Shown here piece by piece: positions 51,467 to 59,844 of a DNA stretch of 64,000 nt. The stretch lies in the NCBI RefSeq assembly GCF_003330845.1, contig NZ_CP026121.1, positions 4,259,501 through 4,323,500 of the forward strand, read 5' to 3'. This DNA comes from Streptomyces sp. Go-475 (GTDB lineage Bacteria > Actinomycetota > Actinomycetes > Streptomycetales > Streptomycetaceae). Both the position numbers and the translations under genes were made by a program. The stretch's first letter is position 1, and every line of letters begins with the position of its first letter. A model generated the notes under the pieces. It was given only the letters and a program-made list of their open reading frames with translations. It was not told where the DNA came from and made no database searches.

Positions 51467-53017
51467 CTACTGCTTACCGCACAGCGAGACGACCTTCTGC
51501 TCTTCCTCCGAGAGGCTGGGGCCGGGGCTGGGAGTGGGTGCGGTCGTGGTCGGGGGCGTGGACTTCTCAGGCGCCGACGGCGAGCCCGACGGGTTCGACG
51601 GGTTCGGCGTCGGTGTGGCCTTTGACGTGAAGGAGGCGGGAGTGGTTCCCGTGGTGCCGCCGGCCTCGCCTTCGCCGGTCCTGGAGTTGTTCCGGCTCTC
51701 GGCCTCGCGCCGCTGCGCTTCCTTCCTGCACGCGGAGGCCTGTACCGACAGTTCCTGGATCTTCGCCTGGGCGTTCTTCAGCCCGCCCTCGGCGATGGTC
51801 GCCTTGACCGCCTTCTGCTGGTACGGCGGCAGGTACTTGAGTTCGATCTCGGGGTGGTCCTTCTCGACCTTCGAGAGGGAGACCCAGGCCAGGTCCTGGC
51901 TGATGCCCCGGTACAGCGCGACGTGCTCGCCCTGGGTGCCGACGTAGTACTGCGTCTGCGTCCAGCGCCAGCCGCCGTAGAGTCCGCCGCCGATGACGGC
52001 GAGCACCAGGGCGGTGTAGAGGGATCTCTTCAGCCAGCGGCCCTTCCCGCGCGGCTTGACGAAGTCGTCGTCGCCGTAGCCGAAGCCGGTCGCCGGGATG
52101 TAGCCGGTGGTGTCGCCGGAGCCGGGCGGGCCGAACTCGCCGCCGCCCTGGCCGTGCCCCTGGCGGCCGAGCCCGGAGGCGCGGCCGGCGGGGGTCTGCA
52201 TGATGCCGTTGTCGTGCAGCTGGTGCTGGTTCTCGGCGACCGCGCCGACCACGACCGGGGTGTCGGACAGCTGCCCGGCGAGGGTGTCGCCGGTGTCCAG
52301 GTCGAGGACGTCGGCGACGATGACGGTGATGTTGTCGGGGCCGCCGCCGCGCAGCGCCAGCTCGATGAGGTTCTGGACGGTCTCCTGGGGGCCCTGGTAG
52401 CTGGCGAGGGTGTCCTCCAGCGTCTGGTGGGACACCACCCCGGACAGGCCGTCGGAGCAGATCAGGTAGCGGTCGCCGGCGCGGACCTCGCGGATGGAGA
52501 GGTCCGGCTCGACGTGGTCGCCGGAGCCGAGCGCGCGCATGAGGAGCGAGCGCTGGGGGTGGGTGGTGGCCTCTTCCTCGGTGATGCGGCCCTCGTCGAC
52601 CAGGCGCTGCACCCAGGTGTGGTCCTGGGTGATCTGGGTCAGCACACCGTCGCGGAGCAGGTACGCGCGGGAGTCGCCGACGTGCACCAGGCCGAGGCGC
52701 TGCCCGGTCCACAGCAGGGCGGTGAGGGTGGTCCCCATGCCCTCCAGCTGGGGGTCCTCCTCGACCATCGAGCGCAGCTGGTCGTTGGCGCGCTGCACCG
52801 CCGTGCCGAGCGAGGTGAGGAGGTCGGAGCCGGGGACGTCGTCGTCGAGGGCGACGATGGTGGAGATGGCCTCGGAGGAGGCGACCTCACCGGCGGCGGC
52901 GCCGCCCATGCCGTCGGCGATGGCGAGCAGGCGTGGGCCGGCGTACCCGGAGTCCTCGTTGCCCTCCCGGATCATGCCCTTGTGCGATCCGGCCGCGAAG
53001 CGCAGTGACAGACTCAT
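51467..53017 (-). CDS. pstP: PP2C-type Ser/Thr phosphatase PstP
   Basis: A 516-residue membrane phosphatase that reverses PknB phosphorylation. PP2C metal motifs: GNEDSGY (20-26), ADGMGGAAAGE (34-44), VGDSRAYLL, CSDGLSGVV and GGPDNITVIVAD. After a Gly-rich linker there is a membrane helix (SLYTALVLAVIGGGLYGGW) and an extracytoplasmic Ser/Thr/Pro-rich domain with one cysteine near its middle and another near the end. Chosen ATG (MSLSLRFAAGSHKGMIREGN) follows GAGGTGCGC; a longer frame upstream is not conserved. Confidence 0.95.
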   Translation of the reverse strand: MSLSLRFAAGSHKGMIREGNEDSGYAGPRLLAIADGMGGAAAGEVASSEAISTIVALDDDVPGSDLLTSLGTAVQRANDQLRSMVEEDPQLEGMGTTLTALLWTGQRLGLVHVGDSRAYLLRDGVLTQITQDHTWVQRLVDEGRITEEEATTHPQRSLLMRALGSGDHVEPDLSIREVRAGDRYLICSDGLSGVVSHQTLEDTLASYQGPQETVQNLIELALRGGGPDNITVIVADVLDLDTGDTLAGQLSDTPVVVGAVAENQHQLHDNGIMQTPAGRASGLGRQGHGQGGGEFGPPGSGDTTGYIPATGFGYGDDDFVKPRGKGRWLKRSLYTALVLAVIGGGLYGGWRWTQTQYYVGTQGEHVALYRGISQDLAWVSLSKVEKDHPEIELKYLPPYQQKAVKATIAEGGLKNAQAKIQELSVQASACRKEAQRREAESRNNSRTGEGEAGGTTGTTPASFTSKATPTPNPSNPSGSPSAPEKSTPPTTTAPTPSPGPSLSEEEQKVVSLCGKQ

Positions 53018-53149
53018 GCGCACCTCGCCTGTCGGCTCCGGGTACAGCCGGTCGTGTCGAGCCACACTGCCCACCCTCCGGTCGGGAGCGCGCCGGGGCC
53101 CGGGGTGGGGCCCGCCACTGCGTGCTCGCTCCGCTCGCTCATTGTCGTA

Positions 53150-53659
53150 CTACTTCCGCAGCTCGATGACGGTCTTGCCGATGCGGATCGGCGCGCCCAG
53201 CGCAATCGGTGTGGGAGTCGTCAGCCGGGTCCGGTCCAGGTACGTGCCGTTGGTGGAGCCGAGGTCCTCGACGATCCACTGGCCGTCGCGGTCCGGATAG
53301 ATCCTGGCATGGCGGCTGGAGGCGTAGTCGTCGTCCAGCACGATCGTCGAGTCGTGCGCCCGGCCCAGGGTGATGGTCTGGCCCTGCAGGGCGACCGTCG
53401 TGCCGGTGAGGGTGCCCTCGGTCACGACCAGCTTGGTGGGGGCGTTGCGGCCGCGCCGGCCGCCGGAGGCCTGCTGGCGCTGCTGCGGCGGCGCCTGGCG
53501 GGCGGCCTGCTGCTGCCGGCCGGCCTCGCGGCGCGATCCGCGCTGGGTGACGCGCGTCCCGAACAGGTCGCTCCGGATGACCTGCACGGCCACGATCACG
53601 AACAGCCACAGAACGGCCAGGAACCCCAGCCGCATGACCGTGAGGGTCAGCTCTGACAT
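53150..53659 (-). CDS. fhaB: FHA-domain protein FhaB/FipA
   Basis: A 169-residue protein: membrane helix (LTVMRLGFLAVLWLFVIVAVQ), a Gln/Arg-rich linker, and a forkhead-associated phospho-Thr-binding domain at ~92-165 with GRAHDSTIVLDDDYASSRHA and DLGSTNGTYLDRTRL. It is the homologue of mycobacterial FhaB/FipA, which links PknB signalling to the division machinery. ATG with GGGGGC upstream, 10 bp after fhaA. Confidence 0.94.
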   Translation of the reverse strand: MSELTLTVMRLGFLAVLWLFVIVAVQVIRSDLFGTRVTQRGSRREAGRQQQAARQAPPQQRQQASGGRRGRNAPTKLVVTEGTLTGTTVALQGQTITLGRAHDSTIVLDDDYASSRHARIYPDRDGQWIVEDLGSTNGTYLDRTRLTTPTPIALGAPIRIGKTVIELRK

Positions 53660-53669
53660 TGCCCCCGCT

Positions 53670-54536
53670 TCACCCTTCGGCTTGCCTATAGATAACGGTG
53701 GTACTGCCCACGACGATCCGCGAGCCGTCGCGGAGCGTAGCGCGGGTGGTGTGCTGCCCGTCCACCACGATGCCGTTGGTGGATCCGAGATCCTGGATCG
53801 TCGAGGGCGTTCCGGTCCGGATCTCGCAGTGCCGGCGGGAGACGCCGGGGTCGTCGATCCGCACGTCGGCGTCGGTGCTGCGGCCCAGCACGAGCGTCGG
53901 GCGGGAGATCTGATGGCGGGTGCCGTTGATCTCGATCCAGTGGCGGGTGCGTCCGCCGGCGGCGGCGCGGCCGGGGGCCGCTGGCGCCCGCGGCCGGCGG
54001 GTACCCGTACCCGCCGGGCAGCCGCCGGGCGGCGGCGCGGCGGGCATGGGCGGGGCGCCGGCGGCGCGGCGGCGGCGGTAGCCGTAGCCACCGGGGCGTC
54101 CGGCCGGCGGGGCGGCGGGCGCGGCGGGCGCGGCGGCGCCTCCCGGGCCGGCCTGGCTGCTGGAGGAGGCGAGCGTACGGCTGCGCACCCGGTACAGGCC
54201 GGTGTCGAGGTCCTCGGCCTTCTCCAGGTGCACCTTGATCGGGCCCATGAAGGTGTAGCGCTGCTGCTTGGCGTAGTCGCGCACCATGCCGGCGAGCTCG
54301 TCGCCGAGCTGGCCGGAGTACGGGCTGAGCCGCTCGAAGTCCGGCGTGCTCAGTTCCACGATGAAGTCGTTGGGGACGACCGTCCGGTCGCGGTTCCAGA
54401 TGGTGGCGTTGTTGTCGCACTCGCGCTGGAGCGCGCCGGCGATCTCCACGGGCTGGACCTCGGACTTGAACACCTTGGCGAAGGTGCCGTTGACCAGACC
54501 TTCGAGACGCTGCTCGAACTTCTTCAGGACTCCCAT
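53670..54536 (-). CDS. fhaA: FhaA: DUF3662 plus FHA domain protein
   Basis: A 288-residue cytoplasmic scaffold. The N-terminal DUF3662 domain starts MGVLKKFEQRLEGLVNGTF and ends near residue 125. The linker is Gly/Pro/Ala-rich. The C-terminal FHA domain (~205-285) has LGRSTDADVRIDDPGVSRRH and DLGSTNGIVVDG. In mycobacteria FhaA binds the phosphorylated pseudokinase of MurJ; here that pseudokinase is a separate gene at 7271-8989. The linker contains an Arg-rich stretch (GGYGYRRRRAAG) where GGYGYPP-like repeats appear in another frame, suggesting compensated small indels. Confidence 0.93.
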   Translation of the reverse strand: MGVLKKFEQRLEGLVNGTFAKVFKSEVQPVEIAGALQRECDNNATIWNRDRTVVPNDFIVELSTPDFERLSPYSGQLGDELAGMVRDYAKQQRYTFMGPIKVHLEKAEDLDTGLYRVRSRTLASSSSQAGPGGAAAPAAPAAPPAGRPGGYGYRRRRAAGAPPMPAAPPPGGCPAGTGTRRPRAPAAPGRAAAGGRTRHWIEINGTRHQISRPTLVLGRSTDADVRIDDPGVSRRHCEIRTGTPSTIQDLGSTNGIVVDGQHTTRATLRDGSRIVVGSTTVIYRQAEG

Positions 54537-55008
54537 GGGGCACCTCCTCCGTCGCTGCCGTCCTGTGTACTGCCCTGCGGGCCGCTTGCCTGGTACTGCT
54601 TACTGATCGTATCCACGCGCCGGTCGATCGGCTGGTTCCCCCTGTCAGCCCGGCCGACGGGTGTCGACGCATGACGAAGTTCCCTGTGGAGCTCCCCTTC
54701 GAACTCCGGCGGGAGTACTGCCGCGCGCAACCGCTTCAGGTACCCCTGCCAAGGATCGTAGAGGCGGCCGGAGACCAGTGTCCCGCACCGGACTGTGGAC
54801 CCCGCCCCCTCCTGGGGGGACAGGGGGTACCGGTACGAGGTTGATACGTGAAGCGGCACGCGTTGATACGTGGCGGGGGCACCGAAGGTTCGGCGAGGGT
54901 TCTGCCTGCGGAACAACGGATGTGAACCCACCCCGTCCAGCGTGCTAATGTTCTGGGTGTCGGAAGGCGCCAGGCCCCAAGGGGCAGGGAGCCCAGGACA
55001 CACCCAAT
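54537..55008. promoter_or_regulatory. Upstream region of the fhaA-pknB operon
   Basis: 472 bp without a supported gene. It contains two direct copies of the 11-mer GTTGATACGTG (54840-54850 and 54862-54872) spaced 22 bp apart, two helical turns. This suggests paired binding of a regulator ahead of the leftward operon. The right end holds the tRNA-Leu promoter. Confidence 0.55.
54922..54951 (+). promoter_or_regulatory. Candidate tRNA-Leu promoter
   Basis: GTGAAC (54922-54927), an 18-bp spacer and TAATGT (54946-54951), about 57 bp upstream of the tRNA. Confidence 0.4.
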
Positions 55009-55092
55009 GCGCGGGTGGCGGAATAGGCAGACGCGCTGGATTCAGGTTCCAGTGCCCGCAAGGGCGTGGGGGTTCAACTCCCCCCTCGCGCA
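55009..55092 (+). tRNA. tRNA-Leu (anticodon CAG)
   Basis: An 84-nt class II tRNA with acceptor GCGCGGG/CTCGCGC (one G-T), anticodon arm CTGGA-TTCAGGT-TCCAG with CAG at 55043-55045, a variable arm (TGCCCGCAAGGGCG) and T-arm GGGGG-TTCAACT-CCCCC. CCA is not encoded (ACCG follows). Confidence 0.97.
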
Positions 55093-55099
55093 CCGTCGG

Positions 55100-55130
55100 A
55101 ACGGGCGGCATCGATCAGATGCCGCCCGTT
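55100..55130 (+). terminator. Terminator after tRNA-Leu
   Basis: A perfect 13-bp stem AACGGGCGGCATC/GATGCCGCCCGTT with a GATCA loop, then CTTCG. Confidence 0.85.
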
Positions 55131-55205
55131 CTTCGTGTCTGCGGATGTGACGGTTGTCTCGGTGTTTCGCCGTGTGAGGAAGCTCTCAGGCCGGTCCCCG
55201 CGGAC

Positions 55206-57653
55206 TCACTCCCGAAGGCCCGCCAGGGTCGCCGGGCGGCGGCGCAGGGCGAGGGCGGTCGGCACGACCGCCGAGGCCACGGCGAGCAGGGCGCAGGCCG
55301 TCGCGGTCGTGCCGAGGGCCTGCCACGGGAAGGCCAGAGCGGGCCGGACCGACAGCAGCGCGAGGGCGCCGGTCAGGCCGGCCAGGTTGACGGCGGCGAC
55401 CGCGAGACCGAGGAGCGCGCCGGCCGCGACGACCGTCAGGGCCTCGGCGCCGGCCAGTCGCAGCACCTGCCACCGGGTGGCCCCGGCCAGCCGCAGCACG
55501 GCCAGGTCGCGGGCCCGGTCGGAGGTCCCCATGACCATGGTGTTGGCCACCGAGATGCCCGTGTAGAGGAGGGCGATGCCGAGGACCAGCAACAGGCCGA
55601 GGCGGGTCGTGCGGTTGGTCTCGGGGTGGGTGGCCCGGAGCCATGCCTCGCGGGTGAGGACCCGGCCGGGACCCGCGGCCCGGTCGAGGGCGGTGGCCAC
55701 GGCTGCCGGGTCCGCGCCGTCCCTCAGGGCCACGTCGATCCGGTCGATCGCGGCGCCCGGGGCGTTGCGCGGGGTGACGTAGACGCCGTTGTCCCCCGTG
55801 CCGGTGGTCAGCACCGCGGCGATGCGCAGGGTGCGGGGCGTCCCGTCGCCGAGCCACACGCGTACCCGCTCGCCCACCCGGTGCCGCCGCCACTCCCCGT
55901 TGACGATGATCGAGTCGTCGTCCAGGTCGCTGACCCTGCCCGCGGTGAGCGGGAGGCGGGTGGTGGCCGCCAGGGCGGCGGGGGTCGCGGCGCGGCCCTC
56001 GGAGCGGACCAGGGCCACGCCGTCCTCCAGGACGTGGACGGCCGTCGAGGACGTGGGTGAGATGTCCGTGCCCGGTACGGCGCGGAGTCTGCGCAGGGTG
56101 GCGTCGTCGAAGCCCGTTCCGGGCGGCGGGGTGAGGACGAAGGCGGCGGTGGTGCGGTCGCCCGCCTCGGCGGCCTTCGCGCGGTTCAGGGTCGCGGTGG
56201 TGCCGAGCAGCGAACCCGCCAGGGCGACGGTGACCAGGACGGGGGCCGCGCGCGCGGCGGTACGGCGTACCCCGGTGGCCGTGTTCGCGCGGACCAGCAT
56301 GCCGACGGTCGTGGGCAGGCAGGTCAGCAGCCGGGTCAGGGGGCGCAGTACGAGGGGTGCGAGCAGGGCGGCCGCGGTGATCAGCAGCATGGGGCGGCTG
56401 ATGTAGGTCTTGCGGTGGAGGAGGTCGCCGGGGTCGCCGGTGAGGGTGAGGACCAGGGTCACGGCGGCGGTGAGCAGGAGTGCCGTGCCGCACAGCAGTC
56501 GGCCCGGGGTGATCCGCCCGCTGTCCTCGCGCAGGGCCGCGGTGGGGGCGGTGCGGCCGGCCCGCCAGGAGGCCGCGGTCGCTCCGGCCAGGGCGACGAG
56601 CAGGCCGGTCCAGAAGGCCGCGTGGTACGGCCAGGTGTGGTCGCCGATGGTGAACCAGGCCGGGGCGAGGCCCTCGTCGGCGACCCGGGCCGCCAGGCGG
56701 GGTGCGAGGTGGGAGCCGAGTGCGCAGCCCGCGGCCGAGGCGAGGGCGCCGACGGTGAGGGCCTCGGCGAGGACGGTGCGGCGGATCTGGCCGGGGGTGG
56801 CACCGGTGGTGCGCAGCAGGGCGAACTCCCGGCGCCGCTGGGCGACCGCGAAGGCGAAGGTCGAGGCGACGACGAAGACCGACACGAAGGCGGTGACGCC
56901 GCCGGCGGTGCCGAACAGGGCGTTCATCGCGGTGAGCGCCTCGCTGTCCCGGCCGGGGTCGGCGTCGGCGAGGCGGCGCGCGTCACCGGTGAGGACCCGG
57001 GCGCTGCCGCCGACCGTCCGCCGTACGGCCGCCGGATCGGCCGTGACGACCAACTGGTGGACGGCGGGAGCCAGTCGGGCGGCGCGGGTGTCGGTGAAGA
57101 ACACGGCGTTCTCGAAACCGCGCAAGGGGTCCACGGCGTTCTCGAAACCGCGCGGGGTCAGGGTGCCGACGACGCGTACCGTGCCCCGGTCCGTGCGGAG
57201 CCGTCGGCCGAGGCGGGACGGGTCGCCGGTGAGGGCGACCTCGTCGGCCGTGCGGGGCGCCCGGCCGGCCGTGAGGTCGTAGGGGGCGAACGCGGCGGTG
57301 GACCAGGGGTGGCCCACCAGGCCGGCGGGGCCGCCCCGCACGGGGAACGACCGGTCCTCGACGACCGGGCCCAGCTTCCGCAGCGCGGTGACGGTCGCCG
57401 CGGGGAGGGGGCGCGGGTGGGCGAGCCGGGCCGTGCGGTCGCCGATCGGGGTCGGAACGCGCAGGGTGTCCTGGCTCTTGACGACGACAGGCGCGGCGGC
57501 GAAGCGTTCGGGGCGGCGCTCCGGGGCGGTCGCGGACGAGGCCAGGGCCAGGCCCGTCACGGTGAGCAGGGCCACGCCCAGGCAGAGGGCGACGAAGCTG
57601 CCGGTGAAGCCGGCCCAGCGGGTGCGCAGGGTGCGCAGGGCGACGGTCAGCAC
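55206..57653 (-). CDS. ABC transporter permease, FtsX/MacB-like (two FtsX domains)
   Basis: An 815-residue permease with an N-terminal helix (TGSFVALCLGVALLTVTGLAL), a large extracytoplasmic domain, an FtsX block of helices (TAFVSVFVVASTFAFAVAQRRREFALLRTTGAT), and a second block near the C-terminus (LLLVLGIALLYTGISVANTMVM; RDLAVLRLAGAT). GTG overlaps the ATPase stop by 7 bp, so they form one exporter. The substrate is unknown; such pairs beside LiaSR-like two-component systems often answer envelope stress or peptide antibiotics. It carries a 30-bp internal duplication. Confidence 0.9.
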   Translation of the reverse strand: MLTVALRTLRTRWAGFTGSFVALCLGVALLTVTGLALASSATAPERRPERFAAAPVVVKSQDTLRVPTPIGDRTARLAHPRPLPAATVTALRKLGPVVEDRSFPVRGGPAGLVGHPWSTAAFAPYDLTAGRAPRTADEVALTGDPSRLGRRLRTDRGTVRVVGTLTPRGFENAVDPLRGFENAVFFTDTRAARLAPAVHQLVVTADPAAVRRTVGGSARVLTGDARRLADADPGRDSEALTAMNALFGTAGGVTAFVSVFVVASTFAFAVAQRRREFALLRTTGATPGQIRRTVLAEALTVGALASAAGCALGSHLAPRLAARVADEGLAPAWFTIGDHTWPYHAAFWTGLLVALAGATAASWRAGRTAPTAALREDSGRITPGRLLCGTALLLTAAVTLVLTLTGDPGDLLHRKTYISRPMLLITAAALLAPLVLRPLTRLLTCLPTTVGMLVRANTATGVRRTAARAAPVLVTVALAGSLLGTTATLNRAKAAEAGDRTTAAFVLTPPPGTGFDDATLRRLRAVPGTDISPTSSTAVHVLEDGVALVRSEGRAATPAALAATTRLPLTAGRVSDLDDDSIIVNGEWRRHRVGERVRVWLGDGTPRTLRIAAVLTTGTGDNGVYVTPRNAPGAAIDRIDVALRDGADPAAVATALDRAAGPGRVLTREAWLRATHPETNRTTRLGLLLVLGIALLYTGISVANTMVMGTSDRARDLAVLRLAGATRWQVLRLAGAEALTVVAAGALLGLAVAAVNLAGLTGALALLSVRPALAFPWQALGTTATACALLAVASAVVPTALALRRRPATLAGLRE
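57102..57153 (-). repeat. 30-bp in-frame duplication in the permease gene
   Basis: Two identical 22-bp stretches (57102-57123, 57132-57153) at a 30-bp period, coding GFENAV twice in the extracytoplasmic domain. Confidence 0.8.
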
Positions 57654-58372
57654 GGCACGGCCTCCAGGCGGGTCATGCGCGCGGCGATGGTGTCGGCGCC
57701 GGCGCCGGTCAACTCGCCGTTGACACGGCCGTCGACGAGGAAGAGCACGCGGTCGGCGTACGCGGCGGCGACCGGGTCGTGCGTGACCATGACGACCGTC
57801 TGGCCCTCGCGGTCGACCATGCCGCGCAGCAGGCCGAGCACCTCGCGGCCGGTGCGGGTGTCCAAGGCCCCGGTCGGCTCGTCGCCGAACAGCACGTCGG
57901 GGCGGGTGATCAACGCGCGGGCCAGGGCGACGCGTTGCTGCTGGCCGCCGGACAACTGCCCGGGCCGGTGCCGGGCCCGTTCGGCGAGGCCGACCTGGGC
58001 GAGCGCCTGGCGCACCCGGGCCTTCGCCACGCGGCGGCCGGCCAGGCGCAGGGGCAGGGCCACGTTCTGCTCGGCGGTCAGCGAGGGCAGCAGGTTGAAC
58101 GCCTGGAAGACGAACCCGACGCGCTCGCGGCGCAGCAGCGTCAGGCGCCGCTCGCTCAGGCCGGTCAGTTCGGTGCCGCCCACGGTGACCGACCCGGAGG
58201 TGGGCCGGTCCAGGCCGGCGGCGCACTGGAGCAGGGTGGACTTGCCGGAGCCGGAGGGGCCCATGACGGCGGTGAAGGTCCCCGTGCGGAACGCGAGGGA
58301 GACGTCGTCGAGTGCGGTCACGGGGCCGTAGGTCCTGGTGACCGAGTCCAGCCGGACGGCGTCGTGTGTCAT
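57647..58372 (-). CDS. ABC transporter ATP-binding protein
   Basis: 241 residues from ATG 58372 (AGGGGGATCCC upstream). Walker A GPSGSGKST, Q-loop FQAFNLLPSL, signature LSGGQQQRVALARAL, Walker B VLFGDEPTGALD, H-loop VTHD: a complete LolD/MacB-type ATPase. It pairs with the overlapping permease and is divergent from the histidine kinase. An in-frame extension upstream is just the 21-bp tandem repeat and is excluded. Confidence 0.93.
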   Translation of the reverse strand: MTHDAVRLDSVTRTYGPVTALDDVSLAFRTGTFTAVMGPSGSGKSTLLQCAAGLDRPTSGSVTVGGTELTGLSERRLTLLRRERVGFVFQAFNLLPSLTAEQNVALPLRLAGRRVAKARVRQALAQVGLAERARHRPGQLSGGQQQRVALARALITRPDVLFGDEPTGALDTRTGREVLGLLRGMVDREGQTVVMVTHDPVAAAYADRVLFLVDGRVNGELTGAGADTIAARMTRLEAVPC

Positions 58373-58380
58373 GGGATCCC

Positions 58381-58443
58381 CCTGGTGTGTCGGTGTGGCT
58401 TCACCTGGTGTGGATGTGGCTTCACCTGGTGTCGGTGTGGCTT
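58381..58443. repeat. Three 21-bp tandem repeats upstream of the ABC ATPase
   Basis: Three units (58381-58401, 58402-58422, 58423-58443) sharing CCTGGTGT and GTGTGGCTT or ATGTGGCTT ends, in the divergent promoter region of the exporter and two-component genes. Confidence 0.75.
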
Positions 58444-58494
58444 CCACGAAACCGGGTGGGGGTGGGTCGGCGCAGTGCGGCGGGGCCTAGATGT

Positions 58495-58516
58495 GGGGTA
58501 GGGCCAGGCCTACCCC
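58495..58516. promoter_or_regulatory. Inverted repeat upstream of the two-component genes
   Basis: GGGGTAGG (58495-58502), a 6-bp spacer and CCTACCCC (58509-58516), between the divergent ABC and kinase genes. A plausible operator for the adjacent NarL-type response regulator. Confidence 0.5.
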
Positions 58517-58572
58517 TGAGCCTCCCTCTGGGCCCATGGCCAGGGCTGCGGGGGGCTCCTACGGTGATCCCC

Positions 58573-59844
58573 ATGCACCCTCGGAACGTGTGGCAGGCCC
58601 TGCGCCGCCCCGGCTATCTGCTGTCGGCGTGGCCCTTGCGGTCGGCCGGTTACCTGCTCACCGGCGCGGTGACCGGCGTCGTCGTGCTCGTCGGGATCGT
58701 GGTGTCGGCGGCGGCCGGCGGGGTGCTCGCGCTCGCGCTGGTGGGGCTGCCGCTGCTGCTCGGGACGGCCCTGGCGGGCATTCCCGTGGCGGCGGTGGAG
58801 CGGCTCCGGCTGCGGCTGGTCGACAGGGAGCCGGCGTCCGACGCGCACGAGCCGCCCGGGGAGCCGGGGCTGCGGCCCTGGCTGGCGACGCGGCTGCGGG
58901 AGCGCGCCACCTGGCGGGAGCTGGGCCACGCGCTGCTCTTCGCGGGGCTGCTGTGGCCGGTCGACGCCCTCGCGTTCGCCGTCTTCCTGCTGGGGCCGCT
59001 CACCGTGGTGGCGACTCCGGTGCTGCTGGCCGTGAACGGCGAGGCGAAGGTGCTCAAGGTGTGGCTCGTCAGCACCTGGCCGGCCGCCGCCGGGTGCGCC
59101 GTGCTGGGGCTGGTCCTGCTGGCCCTGGGCGCCTACCTGCTGGGCGTCGTCGCGGGGGCCCGGGCGGGGCTGGCCCGGCTGCTGGTCGCCCCGCGCGAGG
59201 CCGACCTGGGGGCCAGGGTGATCGAACTGAGCCGGTCCCGGCTGCGGTTGGTGGACGCCTTCGAGGCGGAGCGGCGGCGGATCGAGCGCGATCTGCACGA
59301 CGGGGCGCAGCAGCGGCTCGTCGCCCTGACGATGACGCTCGGCCTGGCCCGGCTGGACGCCCCGCCCGGCCCGCTCGCCGAGCAGCTCGCCAAGGCGCAC
59401 GAGGAGGCGGGCGCGGCCCTCGCGGAGCTGCGCGAGCTGATCCAGGGCATCTATCCCAAGGTCCTCGCCGACTACGGCCTCGAAGCGGCCGTCGCCGACG
59501 CCGCCGACCGCTCGGCCGTACCCGTCGACGTCGACCTGGAGCTGCCCGGGCGGCTCTCCGAAGCGGTCGAGGCGGCGGCGTACTTCGTGGTGTGCGAGGC
59601 GCTCGCCAACGTCGGCAAGCACAGCGGGGCGAGCCGGGCCGAGGTGAGCGGCGGTCACCGCGAGGGCCGGCTGTTCCTGCAGGTCCGCGACGACGGGCGC
59701 GGCGGTGCCCGGGCCGGGGCGGGCAGCGGGCTGACCGGACTCGCCGACCGGGTGTCGGTGCTCGATGGCAGACTCTCCCTGTCCAGCCCGCCCGGCGGGC
59801 CGACCCTGCTGCGTGTGGAGATCCCTTGTGAGCCTGCGAGTTGA
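58573..59844 (+). CDS. Two-component sensor histidine kinase (HisKA_3)
   Basis: A 423-residue NarL-group sensor. The N-terminal half has four or so membrane helices (SAGYLLTGAVTGVVVLVGIVV; LLLGTALAGIPVAAV; HALLFAGLLWPVDALAF; GCAVLGLVLLALGAYLLGV). The phospho-accepting His242 lies in ERDLHDGAQQRL. ATPase motifs are ALANVGKHSGAS and VRDDGRGG, then GLTGLADRV. ATG 58573 has no ribosome site; TACGGT ends 7 bp upstream, so the mRNA may be leaderless. The response regulator overlaps by 17 bp. Confidence 0.9.
   Translation: MHPRNVWQALRRPGYLLSAWPLRSAGYLLTGAVTGVVVLVGIVVSAAAGGVLALALVGLPLLLGTALAGIPVAAVERLRLRLVDREPASDAHEPPGEPGLRPWLATRLRERATWRELGHALLFAGLLWPVDALAFAVFLLGPLTVVATPVLLAVNGEAKVLKVWLVSTWPAAAGCAVLGLVLLALGAYLLGVVAGARAGLARLLVAPREADLGARVIELSRSRLRLVDAFEAERRRIERDLHDGAQQRLVALTMTLGLARLDAPPGPLAEQLAKAHEEAGAALAELRELIQGIYPKVLADYGLEAAVADAADRSAVPVDVDLELPGRLSEAVEAAAYFVVCEALANVGKHSGASRAEVSGGHREGRLFLQVRDDGRGGARAGAGSGLTGLADRVSVLDGRLSLSSPPGGPTLLRVEIPCEPAS

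Noticed and set aside
54524..55111. A 195-codon minus-strand frame across the tRNA-Leu region
   Set aside because: It overlaps the tRNA gene and the fhaA start and has no coding signature.
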